A stretch of DNA of 64,000 nt, taken from assembly GCA_036676415.1 (NCBI GenBank), contig JAKFCX010000021.1:186001-250000 (forward strand), given 5' to 3'. Numbering within the stretch: the stretch's first letter is position 1; each line of letters opens with the position of its first letter. Of the stretch, positions 63,483 to 64,000 are shown piece after piece. This DNA comes from JAEZDC01 sp036676415. Lineage in GTDB: Bacteria; Bacteroidota; Bacteroidia; Chitinophagales; Chitinophagaceae. The notes beneath the pieces were generated by a model. It was not told where the DNA came from. It saw only the letters and a program-made list of their open reading frames with translations, and did no database searches. Both the position numbers and the translations under genes were made by a program.

Positions 63483-63560
63483 TTTTTCTGATACCAGTTA
63501 TAGTATTACATAGCAACATCGTTGCGTCGCACTCTTGTGCTGAAAATCTTTGAGAAACAG
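63483..63560 (+). repeat. Dispersed intergenic repeat, copy R11 (b-type)
   Basis: GATACCAG at 63490-63497, 27 nt from CC to core 63521-63540 (perfect b-type), followed by TGAAAATCTTTGAG; between rnc and fabF. Confidence 0.8.
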
Positions 63561-63606
63561 GAAACCGATGCTAATCTTACATCAGAAATCCTACTTCTTA
63601 CATCTG

Positions 63607-64000
63607 TTATGCTTTGTATTTCTTCACGATCAATGAAGCATTATGGCCACCAAAACCAAACGTATTACTCAAAGCTGCATTCACAGTTCTTTTCTGTGCA
63701 GTGTTAAAAGTAAAGTTCAGTTTATTATCGAGCCCCGGGTCATCTGTAAAATGATTGATGGTTGGTGGAACAATATCATGCACAACACTCATTACACATG
63801 CAATGGCTTCAATAGCTCCGGCAGCACCTAAGAGGTGACCGGTCATGGACTTTGTTGAGCTGATATTAAGGCTGTATGCATGTTCTCCAAATACTTCAGT
63901 GATCGCTTTTGTTTCAGCTATATCACCTAGCGGAGTCGATGTTCCATGAACATTGATGTAATCAATATCGGAAGGCTGCAACCCAGCATCTTCCAACGCT
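63607..64000 (-). CDS. fabF: Beta-ketoacyl-ACP synthase II, C-terminal part
   Basis: The frame is open to the right window edge; 131 C-terminal residues are visible. INVHGTSTPLGD holds the first catalytic His, KSMTGHLLGAAGAIEA the second, and NTFGFGGHNASLIV ends the enzyme. It elongates acyl-ACP in fatty-acid synthesis in the cytoplasm. The upstream half and start lie beyond the window. Followed by rnc on the same strand, usual for the phylum. Confidence 0.95.
   Translation of the reverse strand, partial: ALEDAGLQPSDIDYINVHGTSTPLGDIAETKAITEVFGEHAYSLNISSTKSMTGHLLGAAGAIEAIACVMSVVHDIVPPTINHFTDDPGLDNKLNFTFNTAQKRTVNAALSNTFGFGGHNASLIVKKYKA

Overview
The window looks like a piece of a Bacteroidota chromosome, most likely of the Chitinophagaceae type. 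The evidence is the gene content: a PorT-like type IX secretion protein beside ubiE, a short primary sigma factor starting MRQLKITKS, a GGGP-synthase-family protein, DUF3467 and DUF3127 proteins, a class II (B12) ribonucleotide reductase, many lipoproteins and outer-membrane barrels, start codons with weak ribosome sites, and some promoters resembling TTG-N19-21-TAnnTTTG. The genus cannot be fixed from the sequence alone.

Region 1 (1 to about 6,740) is the right end of an integrated element that begins left of the window. It carries a tight operon of membrane and lipoprotein genes, including a GTG-started 52-residue membrane protein at 1537..1695. These are followed by a 996-residue TraG/HerA-like ATPase with a C-terminal PD-(D/E)xK nuclease-like segment, and by a large serine recombinase. 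The recombinase runs directly into comM on the opposite strand. Only the first 353 codons of comM remain, so the element appears to have integrated into comM, cutting it just after its SMNPC motif.

Region 2 (6.7-31 kb) holds core and envelope genes. These are a MutS-like ATPase overlapping dihydroorotase, two tandem RemB/Wzi-like outer-membrane proteins, the porT-ubiE pair, a PhoD-like phosphatase, a three-gene operon (TPR/MORN-repeat giant, DUF3857-transglutaminase, degenerate DUF3857-transglutaminase), nrdJ, a GGGP-synthase-family protein and an M48 lipoprotein. Region 3 (31-47 kb) has DUF3467, rpsP, a lytic transglycosylase, ffh, a GxxExxY protein, the primary sigma factor, LptF/G-like permease, exported superoxide dismutase, OsmC, a cation diffusion facilitator, an M20 dipeptidase, a GT39-like transferase, a PAP2 phosphatase and an astacin-like protease. 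Region 4 (47-64 kb) has tRNA-Pro, a secreted caspase-like protein, tRNA-Ser, dnaA, a split UshA-type nucleotidase, DUF3127, an FAD oxidoreductase, an S1/P1-like hydrolase, an ABC exporter pair, methylmalonyl-CoA epimerase, rnc and the 3' part of fabF.

The most striking unexplained structure is a dispersed intergenic repeat family, with twelve copies found by eye between 14.8 and 63.6 kb and none in the integrated element. Each copy has a short T-rich/CCAGC block, a variable spacer of constant length (27-28 nt), and a 20-nt core GTTGYGTCRCWCWCTTGTRC with a small palindrome at its centre. There are two core subtypes whose palindrome bases change together. One copy has its centre replaced by a 20-nt perfect palindrome, and two copies form an inverted pair around an internal inverted repeat between tRNA-Ser and dnaA. 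This resembles REP/BIME-type elements; I do not recognise the family.
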